Assembly: GCA_036365455.1 (NCBI GenBank) | Contig: JAWQUS010000020.1 | Span: forward strand, 3,135,001-3,199,000 | Source: Macrosoma leucophasiata | Lineage: Eukaryota > Arthropoda > Insecta > Lepidoptera > Hedylidae | Length of the DNA stretch: 64,000 nt | Direction of reading: 5' to 3' | Shown: piece after piece, positions 9,278-18,972 of the stretch | Layout: the number at the start of each line of letters is the position of its first letter | Numbering within the stretch: position 1 is the first letter of the stretch | Translations under genes and position numbers: made by a program | The notes under the pieces: model-generated | Database searches by the model: none | Told to the model about the DNA's origin: nothing | Seen by the model: the letters and a program-made list of their open reading frames with translations, nothing else

Positions 9278-10550
9278 GGTTGGGGAAAAAGTTTCTTCGC
9301 ATTTTTTAAGATAATTCAAAACATTTTTTAATATAGTTAATTTAAATTTAACTAAAGTATGTATGTACCATTTTGTTCGATAACCTTTTGCCATCTTGTA
9401 GGTAGGGACATGATCCCATTGCTATAAAAATTTTGGGACTTCTCATCAAAATACCGCAACAAGTGGATTTGGCAGTCCTCTCGTGATGTTAACCTAACAT
9501 TGCATAAAGAATTCTGAAGAGACCGAAACAGGTGGAAATCTGAAGGTGCAAGGTCAGGACTATACGGCGGATTCATTAACACCTCCCAGCCAAACTCTCT
9601 TAATTTGTGCTGAGTGGCTGAGTGTGAGGTCTAGCGTTATCATGATGAATCACCACACCCCTTCTGTTGATCAATTCCGGCCGCTTTCTCTCAACTTCTT
9701 CCTTTAATCTCATCAGTTGTTCGCAGTAGAGTTCAGAATCGATAGTCCTGCCTGGTGGTAATAGCTCATAATGAATAATGCCCTTCCAATCCCACCACAC
9801 ACATAACATCACCTTATTGCGAGTTAACCCGGGTTTCGCCACAGTCTGTGAAGCCTGACCGGCCTTGGACCACGACCTTTTTCGCACATTCTTGTCGTAC
9901 GTGATCCACTTTTCATCACCAGTTATCAGCTTCTTCAAAAATGATTCGGTTTCATTACGTCGTAATAAAGAATCACAAATGAGTACACGGTTCATTAGGT
10001 TTCTTTCAGTGAACTCGTGAGGTACCCAAATATCGAGCTTTTTTTTGTACCCAGCTTTTTTCAAAGGCGCCAAAACTGTTTTGTGATCAATTCTCAGTTC
10101 TTCAGCTACGTCGTAACTACTGATAAGTCGATCTTGCTCCACTTTTTCAAAAATGGCATCCATTTTATCCGTAATAGGGCGACCAGAGCGAGGTGCATCT
10201 TTATCAAAATTTCCGGATTGAAAACGCTTAAACCAAATTTGTGCTACTCTCACAGACACTGCACTAGGTCCATAAACATCGCAATTTTTTTTCGCGGCTT
10301 GCGTTGCATTTTTAACCTTTTTTGTAGTAAAATTTTAAAATGTATCGAATTTCTTCTTTAGATTCACTCATCTTGACAGTACGAAAGACAAATGAAAATC
10401 ACACATTTGCCTAATTTGAATTTGGAATGATGTTCTTTAAAATTTTAACTTTCAATGATACCAAAACCAGCCAGATACAAATACTACAGCCAAAGAGATT
10501 TTATTACAAGTTCATACATACTATAATGCGAAAAGACTTTTTCCCCAACC
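9278..10550 (-). mobile_element. Mariner (Tc1/mariner) transposon, 1.27 kb
   Basis: Terminal inverted repeats start GGTTGGGGAAAAAGT at 9278 and end as the inverse at 10550, with about 26 of 27 positions alike. TA dinucleotides at 9276-9277 and 10551-10552 are the target duplication. The transposase lies on the minus strand. Length and ends are those of a complete mariner; only the coding region is damaged. Confidence 0.95.
9352..10371 (-). pseudogene. Mariner transposase, two frameshifts
   Basis: About 340 codons from ATG at 10371 to the stop at 9352-9354, as usual for mariner. The N-terminal part has the helix-turn-helix region (SVRVAQIWFKRFQSGNF). The catalytic triad is visible: D in TGDEKW, D in HHDNARPH and D in SPDLAPSDFH, that is D,D34D. 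A frame change lies near 10315, shortly after the start, and a second at about 9605-9625 just after HHDNARPH, separating the last 76 residues. Both look like single small indels. The reading is otherwise open and all three acidic residues remain, so this copy was recently active but cannot encode a whole protein now. Confidence 0.92.
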
Positions 10551-10552
10551 TA

Positions 10553-11029
10553 TTATAATCTAAGACTGTTCTCAAATATGGTATTAGAGATAAATTCAAA
10601 GAGAAAATAACAACAATCTATATATTATTTTTTACTATCATTATATTATTATTACCTATTTCATCGCCATCAACATTTTAAAACGACTGTCTAGTCTAAA
10701 TCGTAGTAATCTATGAAGGACCGGAAGTGTGTCATACAAATGATCCGATTTTGAATGTTTCAGGATAACGTGCGCCGAGCGCGTGTTGCGAATAAATATT
10801 GCTGATTACTGAGCTAGTTATGATTTTGTAAACAAACAAGTTCTATTTTATTGTATTTTAGAAGTATTCTAAATCATCATCTTCATCATCATTCCAGATG
10901 TAAAACGTCGACAGCTGAACAAAGCGTCCTGCAAAGACAACAGTCTTGCGCGTCATGAGGGGAGAATTATAGAAAGAAACAAATATAATTATATTTATTT
11001 GGACAACTAAAGGTAGCGTAAAAAGAGGA
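10553..11029. other. Non-coding stretch
   Basis: Nothing recognised. Confidence 0.4.
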
Positions 11030-11092
11030 AAAAAACCGGCCAAGTCCGTGTCGGGCCACACGAAACGTAGGGTTCCGTAGTTTATAGGTTTT
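11030..11092. repeat. Short fragment of a 'ggccaagt...agggttccgta' repeat
   Basis: Shares 'ggccaagtccgtgtcgggcc' and 'agggttccgtag' with the piece at 59350-59402, a repeat seen often in Lepidoptera. Confidence 0.4.
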
Positions 11093-11930
11093 ACATAAGC
11101 CAAGTACTCGTACAAAACGAATTACTATTGTAATGCAAATGATGGCATGGCAATGGCTCCATCCATCACGGAACTTTACTTCTAATTTCGAAAATATATA
11201 TTTTTTAATACTTGTAACATCTTAACATTCACAAATCTATTGTAAACATTTTAATTTACCGTTAAAGATGTATTGAAAAAATAAAAAAATAAACTCAGCA
11301 TTTTTTAGTAGTAGTCTTATTAAGTAAGTAGTCTTATTGAAACGCTTAAAAAAACTGACTATAAAATTGAAAACCTAACCTACCTAACCTAACCTACCTA
11401 CGATTTCCAGCAGACATTTTTTATTAATCGTTATTGAAAAAAACATTCATGCATAAACATTTTAAGCTGATATATCATTATTATAAAAGCAGGTATGAAT
11501 AAATAAAGTATGCCTTATGATTTATTTTTAATGAACTTTATGCGAAATGAAGATTATGCCAAAAAACGGTATGCATTCTTAAAATTAACCTCTTTAATTT
11601 ATGCATCCGAATATGGACCCCATTCGAAGGCAGTTGTATTTTTACCAATAGGTATAGTCTAGTGGTAGCAGCTTTCCTAAGTATTGCTTAGTTGCCATTT
11701 TGCATTTTGCGGAAGATCTGACACAGACACAAAGCAAAGCGTTACTCATGTTAATCATGCGGTTCTGTAAGTCATTAAGGGCATTGTGTTCTTTTGTTTT
11801 GTTTTCCTCAAATGATCGTGTGATTGCTATGATTTCATTGGTTTTATATCGTTACTAATGTTTACTCGTGACTTTATTTGCAGTATCCAACAAGAAATAT
11901 TCCACGTCGACCTTAAGATGGAGACTTCGG
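11093..11930. other. AT-rich non-coding stretch
   Basis: No supported gene. An 'aacctacctaacctaacctac' run lies at about 11375-11400. Confidence 0.4.
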
Positions 11931-12096
11931 CTTACTTCGGGTCTGTAGAGCGTTATCTCTTTCGCACCTTACCTATGTGACCTATGTTGATCGACTATTT
12001 TGATCAAAGTTAGACCAATACCGGACTATCAGTGCTTACGTAAGCAGTGTGTAACAGAGATAACGCTCTACGAAGTCGAAACTAGCCCATCGTCTC
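11931..12096. mobile_element. Short MITE, GAGAC...GTCTC
   Basis: Left GTAGAGCGTTATCTCT (about 11946) and right AGAGATAACGCTCTAC (about 12056-12072) are exact inverse repeats. Weaker inverse similarity extends out to GAGAC at 11931 and GTCTC at 12092-12096. Confidence 0.55.
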
Positions 12097-12480
12097 TTTC
12101 GTAGGCTCGATGTGTAATATAGTTCTTGTTGGATGCTGTAATAGCGATTCAGTTTTGGTTGACAATATAGATACGACCGCAGTTCCACAAAGCTCATTCC
12201 GTTTTACAGACGACCCTGCCCCATATAAACATCTTCAGATTGTAATAAACATATATTTTTACACAAATACGCAAATTTTACTATCTGTGGTTTTTCCTTC
12301 TCGTAAAATGTTGAATTCAAGAGCAATCTTGGTCAAATTCCGATTCAGCATCGACTCGATTCCTTACTTTCGTTGTGTATACAAAAAGTACTTATAAAAA
12401 TGTTTCGGACAATCTCAGTAAACATCCTATATATATATGCTTCTTGAAGTTGCATAGATTGAAGTTAATTTGACGTGAGA
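12097..12480. other. Non-coding stretch
   Basis: The plus-strand open frame 12110-12397 has no recognisable domain or splice context. Confidence 0.35.
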
Positions 12481-12490
12481 TACGGTCAGA

Positions 12491-12833
12491 CCGCATGGCC
12501 CAGCGGCTGGTGTAGATTGTAAGCGATCTACTCGGTTAAGCACTACGGGTAGTGTGATGGGTGACCGCTAGTGGCAAATTAAATACGCGTTTCCGTGCTT
12601 CGGATGGCACGTTAAGCCGTCGGTCCCGGTTGCTGTCGATGGATAGCAGTCGTTTAACCTTGTCGGAGGCCTTATGGGCGGTTTGAAAACATCCGACAGC
12701 GGGTTGGCCACTAACCCACCCACCTCCACCAATCCGCATTGGAGCAGCGTGGCAGAGTAAGCTCCAGGCCTCCCCCCAAAAAAAGGGGAGAGACTCGTGC
12801 CCAGCAGTGGGACGTATAATGGGTTGCTATTAT
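12491..12833 (+). repeat. 5S rRNA-derived SINE (family C), copy 1
   Basis: Flanked by a 10-bp duplication with one mismatch, TACGGTCAGA (12481-12490) and TACGGCCAGA (12834-12843). The head contains GGTTAAGCACTACGGG then GATGGGTGACCGC, matching the internal promoter region of 5S rRNA (GTTAAGC, GGGCGCGG, GATGGGTGACCGCC). This copy has lost about 10 nt in the middle of that block. The 3' end is 'gacgtataatgggttgctat' and a short TTA tail. Confidence 0.8.
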
Positions 12834-12916
12834 TACGGCCAGAGCATCGACGATGGAACCTAGAAGCTGTGTTGTGTCGTCGATGGGACAGACAGACAGT
12901 CGCATTAGTGATGTTA

Positions 12917-13060
12917 TCTAAACTAATATTATAAAGGGGTAAAGTTATATGTACTTTGATTGTTTGTTTGTTTGTCTGTATTGGCTAATCTTCGGATATA
13001 CTGAACCGATCATGAAAATTCTTTTACAATCAGAAATCTACACTATTCGGGAGTGCTTTA
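12917..13060 (+). mobile_element. Helitron-like element, 5' part
   Basis: Begins A|TCTAAACTAATATTATAAAG and runs into TTTGTTTGTTTGTCTG, the plan of the family. No CTAG end is seen; it merges into repeat family F. Confidence 0.5.
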
Positions 13061-13277
13061 GCAGAGAATATGTAATAATACTACGTATAGAATGGATACT
13101 TCGACGTCCCGCCCGATTTCCCCGCCTCAACCAACCACCTCCCCTCTTATGGGCGACGTTTGGTATTCTCTACGGTGCATACAGTTGCACGTGTAAATAC
13201 ACGTCACTGATCGATACAATGTCTGTGTAATAGAGACCAAATTTCAGGCGTTTGTATGGAATTTTGGTAGAGTGTCC
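13061..13277 (+). repeat. Repeat family F, copy 1
   Basis: About 215 bp shared inverted with 59716-59938: 'cagagaatatgtaataatac', 'gacgtcccgcccgatttccc', 'tggtattctctacg', 'tacacgtcactgat'. Function unknown. Confidence 0.65.
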
Positions 13278-13340
13278 GCGGTGTGGCTATAGGCTATATT
13301 TTATACATACGAGTACATTGCAGTTGGGTTGGGCTGTTAA

Positions 13341-13368
13341 TAAAGAACATCTGTATAGATGTTCTTTA
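13341..13368. repeat. Perfect hairpin, 12-bp arms
   Basis: TAAAGAACATCT, spacer GTAT, then its exact inverse. Confidence 0.8.
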
Positions 13369-13386
13369 CACTGATTTAGATGTATA

Positions 13387-13676
13387 TCTATACAAATAAA
13401 TTAAATTGGAGTGTCCGTTCGTAATATTAAAATAACCGCTTTTTACTATATGTGTCTATACACGGTGCCTATACCAAAACAATTTTTATTAAAATTTCTA
13501 TCATGCTGTCTGTCTGTCTGTATGTTTGTTCCGGCTAATCATGGATCGGCTGGACCAATTCCGACGGGACTTTCACTGGCAGATAGCTTATGTCATAAGG
13601 CTTATACTTCGCCCAAGACTTCGACTTCGACAACAATCAGAAATTCTCACGCGGACGAAGTCGCGGGGACAGCTAG
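13387..13676 (+). mobile_element. Helitron-like non-autonomous element
   Basis: Starts TC after A (13386) and ends CTAG (13673-13676) before T, so it sits between A and T as Helitrons do. An imperfect hairpin CGCGGAC/GTCGCG lies just before the end. It contains TGTCTGTCTGTCTG at about 13508-13522. No coding capacity. Confidence 0.65.
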
Positions 13677-14106
13677 TAAATATAATATTTATTCGCTTTT
13701 TCTTTTGAGTTACGGGACTCTAAAATTATAGAATTTTCTGGCAAATCGTGAGTATAGTATGCATGACTGTATACATTTTTCTATCCCTTCGGGGAAATTA
13801 AGGAATAACAGTTTTATTTTAGTGATCCATTTTAAGAGTGCATTAGACCAATTTAAATGAGTCGTGTCTTACAGCGAAGGCCAATTTACACATTATTGCT
13901 TCATAGATTCATATCTTGTCACATCCCTTTGCCCTCAAGATTTAAATAAGATAAGTCAGTGAGATGGTTAGGATTTCGTAGAGATGAATTTAACTGACGT
14001 GGGCCGACACGCAACATACTGTGCTTGTGGTCTAAGATACAGAAATCAGCGGGTATCAAAATAAGTTGAAGTTTCGAAATAAGCTTCGCAAATCATTTAA
14101 GTCCAT
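13677..14106. other. Non-coding stretch
   Basis: Nothing recognised. Confidence 0.4.
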
Positions 14107-14159
14107 AGGTACATTTCTGGAACATCTTTGATGTAGTGAGAAGTTCCAGAAATGTACCT
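14107..14159. repeat. Perfect inverted repeat, 17-bp arms
   Basis: AGGTACATTTCTGGAAC (14107-14123) and its exact inverse (14143-14159) with a 19-nt spacer. Confidence 0.85.
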
Positions 14160-14419
14160 TAGGCCTGAGTAAGCTGGAGCCCGACTGATAAACGCCTCCT
14201 TGGCTATATTTAAACTTATGGTAATTATATATTTTTAATAGATTATTATATTTCAACTTATTATAGGTTATAATATTTAAACTTAAGTGAACTAAAAATA
14301 AGGTACATAAGGTACAATTATGCATTATCTGCCAGTCAATCTTAAGGTTATACAAGAAAAACCTCGAAATGTTGCAGAATATAAAAAGAACTATGAAATA
14401 AAAACATACCACTATATAG

Positions 14420-14749
14420 AATCTATATATCTGTAGAAATAAGTAGTAGTCTATCTGATTAGTAGCAGTATCTGTTCGTTATTTTATTTTTTTCGACAAA
14501 TGCGCTTTTCTATGTACATATGAATACACGGTACCTACGTATACCAAACGTTTTGTGTCTGTCTGTTTGTTTGTTTCGTCTAATCTCTGGAACGGCTGCA
14601 CTGATTTTGACGGGACTTTAATTGGCAGATAGCTTATGTAATAAGGAGTAACTTGGGTTACTTTTATACTACCTGCGCCCACGACTTCGTTCGGGTAGAT
14701 ACTGAACAATCATAAATTCTCACGCGGACGTAGTCGCGGGCACAGCTAG
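14420..14749 (+). mobile_element. Helitron-like non-autonomous element
   Basis: Ends CTAG at 14746-14749 before T, preceded by 'cacgcggacgtagtcgcggg'. It contains GTGTCTGTCTGTTTGTTTG and the 'aacggctgcactgattttga' block of the family. The 5' border is approximate. Confidence 0.6.
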
Positions 14750-14949
14750 TTTTTGAATTTTGATTTTTTAACAAAATACTATGGTGTGTATAGGCGTATG
14801 ACTTGTGCCAAATGGAGAAGTGACGAAGTGACGAATGTCGAAGGAAGGGAACGTTTAACGTCCATCCGGTGACGACAATTGTCGTGAGCACTTCGCCGAA
14901 ATGATTGAGTGACCCACACGTTTGACTTAGGATAGTAAGATAGTGGGTA

Positions 14950-15058
14950 ATTGACTGACGACTCTGACTTTTACGTTGCTTAATACGAATACGAAATATC
15001 GTTTTACTTGACATTGGCTATATGCATAACAAGCGATGCCATAAAATTAAAAAAAAAA
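14950..15058 (+). mobile_element. Family D retroposon, 5'-truncated copy
   Basis: Holds only the last 90 bp of family D ('acttttacgttgcttaatac' to 'gcgatgccat') and an A-run. Flanked by the duplication TAGTGGGTA (14941-14949 and 15059-15067). 5' truncation with poly(A) and target duplication indicates LINE-type insertion. Confidence 0.7.
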
Positions 15059-15245
15059 TAGTGGGTACTCAGATATTTATATGTATTAAGGTATCTCCGC
15101 CCCGCTGTCGGGACGGGGCGTGACGACGTGACGATCTTATCACCCACTAGCAGCACTACTACTAATCAGCCTATATAATAGCCGTCCATAGCTGGACGAG
15201 ATATTAAGATATATATAGAAGGAGCGATTAAGAGAATTAGGATCG

Positions 15246-15297
15246 GGATAGTTGGCGTGCTCAAGGAGATTAATCTCCTTGAGCACGCCAACTATCC
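15246..15297. repeat. Perfect 52-bp palindrome
   Basis: Arms 15246-15271 and 15272-15297 are exact inverse complements with no spacer. The overlapping open frames on both strands arise from it. Confidence 0.92.
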
Positions 15298-15446
15298 TGA
15301 GCAGCTCGCATCCAACCGACTCCATCCACTAGCAGCACAATTCTCTTATATGGTAGATATATTTTCGGCTAGTGCAGTCAGCCAACCGAACAATGGCGGT
15401 CAAACCAATACCGCCACTACGCGTAGCGTGACGGTTATGGCATGTC

Positions 15447-15690
15447 ATTTTCTTTTGGCAAACAAGCATGCAGTTCGCATTGTTGTTAAGTGATGACTGC
15501 AGCCTATACACACTCACACCACTCCTGAGGCCTAAAGTGTTATGCCTCTGTGCCGGAAATTACAGGGCCGTACATTACCACCTGACCGGAACACGGTAGT
15601 GCTGAACACAACCATTTAGCGGCAAGTATGTTAGGTAATGTGGTGGTGCCTACGCCCGCGATCTCCGTCACTGGAGCTCTACCACCAGGA
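15447..15690 (-). repeat. Repeat family A
   Basis: Nearly complete minus-strand copy from GGCAAACAAGCATGCAGTTC through 'gtgccggaaattacagggcc' to 'actggagctctaccacca'. Confidence 0.75.
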
Positions 15691-15863
15691 CATTTGGGGA
15701 GACATTGGTTTAGCAGTGAATGCTGAATTAAATAAGGCGTTGCATTAAAATAAACGGTATATACCTCAGTTAGTCTAATGGTAACTAGACTCTATTGTTA
15801 TTTGTTACACAGGGTAAGTTGTGAAGAGATAGCATCCTGTATGCGATTTCTTTCATAGAGATT

Positions 15864-16202
15864 TATTCAACCAATTGTAAGCGGTATGCGGGGAAATAGC
15901 TGAGGGGATGAAAAGAATATACCCATAAAAAAAGAGAAAAAAAATAATAAGGAAAAAAAAAAACATAAAAATTAAAAAAAAAATTAAATTAAAAAAAAAA
16001 TGTTAAAAAAAACACAAAAAATTATTACAAAAAAAGAAAAAAAAATAGGCTCCCCTTAAGCGAGCTTTCCCTGCATTTCCGAGCAAATAGGCCCGGGGAA
16101 GGAGGGATGCACCTCGACCCCCGAACCATCCCCTTCCTCTGTTACGCTTCACGTGCGGAGGGAGGGATGATGATTATTAGTAAAAAGGATGATGATTATT
16201 AG
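15864..16202 (+). mobile_element. Insertion with 13-bp flanking duplication and internal poly(A)
   Basis: Flanked by TTTCATAGAGATT at 15851-15863 and 16203-16215. Inside are 'gcggggaaatagctgagggg', a 110-bp A-rich block (about 15925-16047), then a GC-rich part ('caaataggcccggggaagg'). It ends with GGATGATGATTATTAGT twice (16165-16181 and 16187-16203). Looks like a retroposed element; family not recognised. Confidence 0.55.
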
Positions 16203-16317
16203 TTTCATAGAGATTGTCTACCACAGACTGTGTAAATAGTTTATACTCTGTTAGTTGTCGTTGCTTAGCAACCAGAATAATTATTTGAATTATATTGTTG
16301 ACTTAGAGTGTAAAAAT

Positions 16318-16444
16318 ATCTGTAAAGCTTATCTCGGGAACGGCTGGAGTAGTAACTTTTATACTTGCTGCGCCCACGACTTCGTCCGGGTAGATACTGA
16401 ACAATCATAAATTTTCACGCGGACGTAGTCGCGGGCACAGCTAG
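16318..16444 (+). mobile_element. Helitron-like element, 3' part
   Basis: Carries 'gcgcccacgacttcgtccgg', 'cacgcggacgtagtcgcggg' and ends CTAG (16441-16444) before T. Confidence 0.55.
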
Positions 16445-16556
16445 TTTTATAATATTATTAAATTATATTCGATCTTATATCCCATAATCGTTTTCTTATA
16501 TAAGAGCTACTGGATTTTTTCCGAAACTTTTACAGTGCTATCCTTGGAGTTTGGTA

Positions 16557-16855
16557 TTGTTTTTTTTGGCACGAAGTCGTCAACAAGCATGTAAGCATGT
16601 GTTCACATTGATCGTAAGTAGTACAATAGCCTACAAACATCTCCATGAAACCAGACATTTCAACGTATATGTGTTGCCACTCCTAAGGCCTAAGGTGGGC
16701 CTCTGTGCCGGAAATTGTCAAGTCGAACATTACCACCTGATCGAAACACGATAGTGCTAAATAGCACCATTTATCGGCAGATAGCTTAAGTAATGCGGAG
16801 GTGCATATGCTCTCGAGTTCCGAAACTGACTGACTGGTGACGGAGCTCCGACACT
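16557..16855 (-). repeat. Repeat family A, diverged
   Basis: Contains 'ctctgtgccggaaattgtca', 'cattaccacctgatcg' and 'taatgcggaggtgc'. Confidence 0.6.
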
Positions 16856-17244
16856 TAACTCTATTAGTAAAACTATTTTACCAAAGCACGGCTGATGCGT
16901 CATAATTTATGGGTGAGTTCATGGTCATCTTCACAGCATAGCTTGCGGACAGCTTCTAGAAATTAGAGTGTGTAGTATTCTGCGCAGGCGTGATATTTTG
17001 GCAGGCCCAATCCTTCATACATATTGCCTATTTAACCTTGTAGCAATATGGTAATAGATGGCTTAACCAACTCGCCCCACGGATATACATAATTATTTAC
17101 ATAAGACAGAGTAGTCCCTTCTTCATATTATTATTAAGTTTACGATTTTGTCAGCTGCCTTTGAAGACATCTTTGATACTTACCATGACGATAAATTTAA
17201 ACAGGGACAACACTCTTGAATACCATTTTTTTATGTAATGGAAT
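16856..17244. other. Non-coding stretch
   Basis: Nothing recognised. Confidence 0.4.
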
Positions 17245-17484
17245 GTTTTTATGTACGCTGGAGGTCCGGGGTTCGATTCCCGCGTGGGGGGCTATCAGAT
17301 ATAACGGTTTAAAATCCTTTATCTCTGGTTCTATTGAGATTTTTCCATTTTCTGAAAGTTTCCCAGTACCTCGGAGTTTGGTGATGTGCCCGGAGATGGC
17401 AACAGGCTCGCCATCGGCGAATCGTGGGTGTTTATTTGTATGCTTGAATGCATGCATTTACCTCTGCCTACCCCTTCGGGAATT
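17245..17484 (+). repeat. tRNA-derived SINE (family B), 5'-truncated
   Basis: Starts near the box B-like GGGGTTCGATTCCC and runs to 'cctctgcctaccccttcggg', the start of the RTE-like 3' end. Box A is missing. Open frames on both strands here follow the SINE and are not genes. Confidence 0.65.
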
Positions 17485-17489
17485 ACGTT

Positions 17490-17580
17490 ATGTGACGGAG
17501 GTGGCCAATAAGCACGCAGTTCACATTGATGTTAAGTGATGACTGCAGTCTATAGATAGACACTTACTAAAAGATCAGAC
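17490..17580 (-). repeat. Repeat family A fragment
   Basis: Has 'gtggccaataagcacgcagt' and GTTAAGTGATGACTGCAG. Confidence 0.6.
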
Positions 17581-17616
17581 CACCCCTTGAGATGAGATTT
17601 AGCTTTTTTTATGTAT

Positions 17617-17835
17617 TGAAGGTGGCAAACAAGCATGCAGTTCATATTGATGTTAAAATGCAGCTGCGTTGCCACCCCCGAGACCTTAGTTATTTTGCCT
17701 CTGTGATAATTATTACGGGGTCATCCATTACCATCTAACAGGAACACGATAGTGCTGAACAGTATCATTTGGCGGCAGATAGATTAGGTATTGCGGTGGT
17801 GCTTATGCCCTCAAGCTCCAACACCAACACTTTCG
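17617..17835 (-). repeat. Repeat family A
   Basis: From GGTGGCAAACAAGCATGCAG to 'ttgcggtggtgc', with an internal loss around 17655. Confidence 0.65.
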
Positions 17836-17845
17836 CAGGATTATA

Positions 17846-18370
17846 ATAATAATAAATAATAAAGCCTTTATTTGTTCCTTAATAGACAATTTACAAGTGT
17901 TTTACATTATATTACATTACATTTCTATAGAAAAAAAAAATTATATAAATCTAGGTGTACATAATTTTGACATTTAAAGTTATTTTACATTTTACTTTAA
18001 ACGACATATATAATTAATTTAAAAATAATAATTTAAAACAAAATTCATAATCATTTGACAATTCTATAGGTAGGTATACAAATTTCACAATATTAAAATA
18101 ATAGTCAAAAAAATCAAATGCAAAAATAAATTAAATTGAAAAAATATGGTAATAAAGCAATCAGTATATAAGTATTTTAAAATTATTTAGTAGACATTTA
18201 AAATATCATTGATTATGTCATAGGTTTTCAACAAATGCAAGTTGATAAAATAACATACCGCATGCATAATGGAACACTGACCTATTAGTAGATAGGTCAC
18301 AATTGAGTTACGTACAGATACAGGCTTATGTTTGCGCCATCTATCGTCTACTGTTCGAATTACGTTCAAA
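17846..18370 (-). other. Unidentified AT-rich segment
   Basis: Contains TAATAATAATAAATAATAAAG and a short minus-strand frame (18187-18369) ending DIINDILNVY. The 'aataaagcctttatttg' block resembles LINE 3' ends. No domain recognised. Confidence 0.25.
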
Positions 18371-18449
18371 TTGCGCGTTGTTGCATCCCCAGCGATATAT
18401 CGGTCTCTTTCACTTTTGTGGGATGTCTCATCGTGTTTTCACCGAATAG

Positions 18450-18553
18450 CGACTCATGCCAGTTTGCGCCCAACACTTGTGTAGTGAGGTTATTGTTAAT
18501 TTATTGAACGAAGACCCATTCGTTGTTGAGTGTGTTTACGTCTACATTAAAAG
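18450..18553 (+). other. Probable non-coding first exon of the DUF7869-like gene
   Basis: A GC-richer stretch ends at a consensus donor AAG|GTAAGT (cut after 18553). The next acceptor TTTTATGTTTTAG ends at 18965, eight bases before the ATG at 18973. The start of this exon is not determined. Confidence 0.4.
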
Positions 18554-18972
18554 GTAAGTTTAATTGAATTGTGTAATCATATATTGACAAATTAAATGTT
18601 AGGTCAGTTTACTACATATTTTTATAAAGTATTACGTACAACATTCAGTTTTAAGCCAGTTTATCATTGAACGTTATCATTTTTATCAAGGCACATACTA
18701 ACTTAAGTCAGTTTACTATCAATAACTATGTATTATTAAAGATAACTCTTTGTAATATTCAATTATAAGACTGTTTACTACTAAAGGTTACTGTTACTAA
18801 TGAGCCCCATTATTGGATGAGTCTTTGTTTGTATAAAAAATAATGTAATGTAATGCATACTTTTTTAATTGCCTGTAAATATTTTATATTAAGTCTTTGT
18901 TAGTTTAAATATTACTTACAATTTTTATTTCGTACAAGAAGTTTTATTTATTTTTTATGTTTTAGGTTTATA

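Noticed and set aside
12536..12905. Minus-strand proteins over the 5S-derived SINE
   Set aside because: The same frames appear in the other SINE copies because of shared repeat sequence.
14479..15014. Two overlapping minus-strand ORFs
   Set aside because: They cover a Helitron-like element and the edge of a retroposon; no conserved domain.
15900..16060. Poly(A) tract as a polyadenylated gene end
   Set aside because: It is internal to an insert flanked by a target duplication and no gene precedes it.
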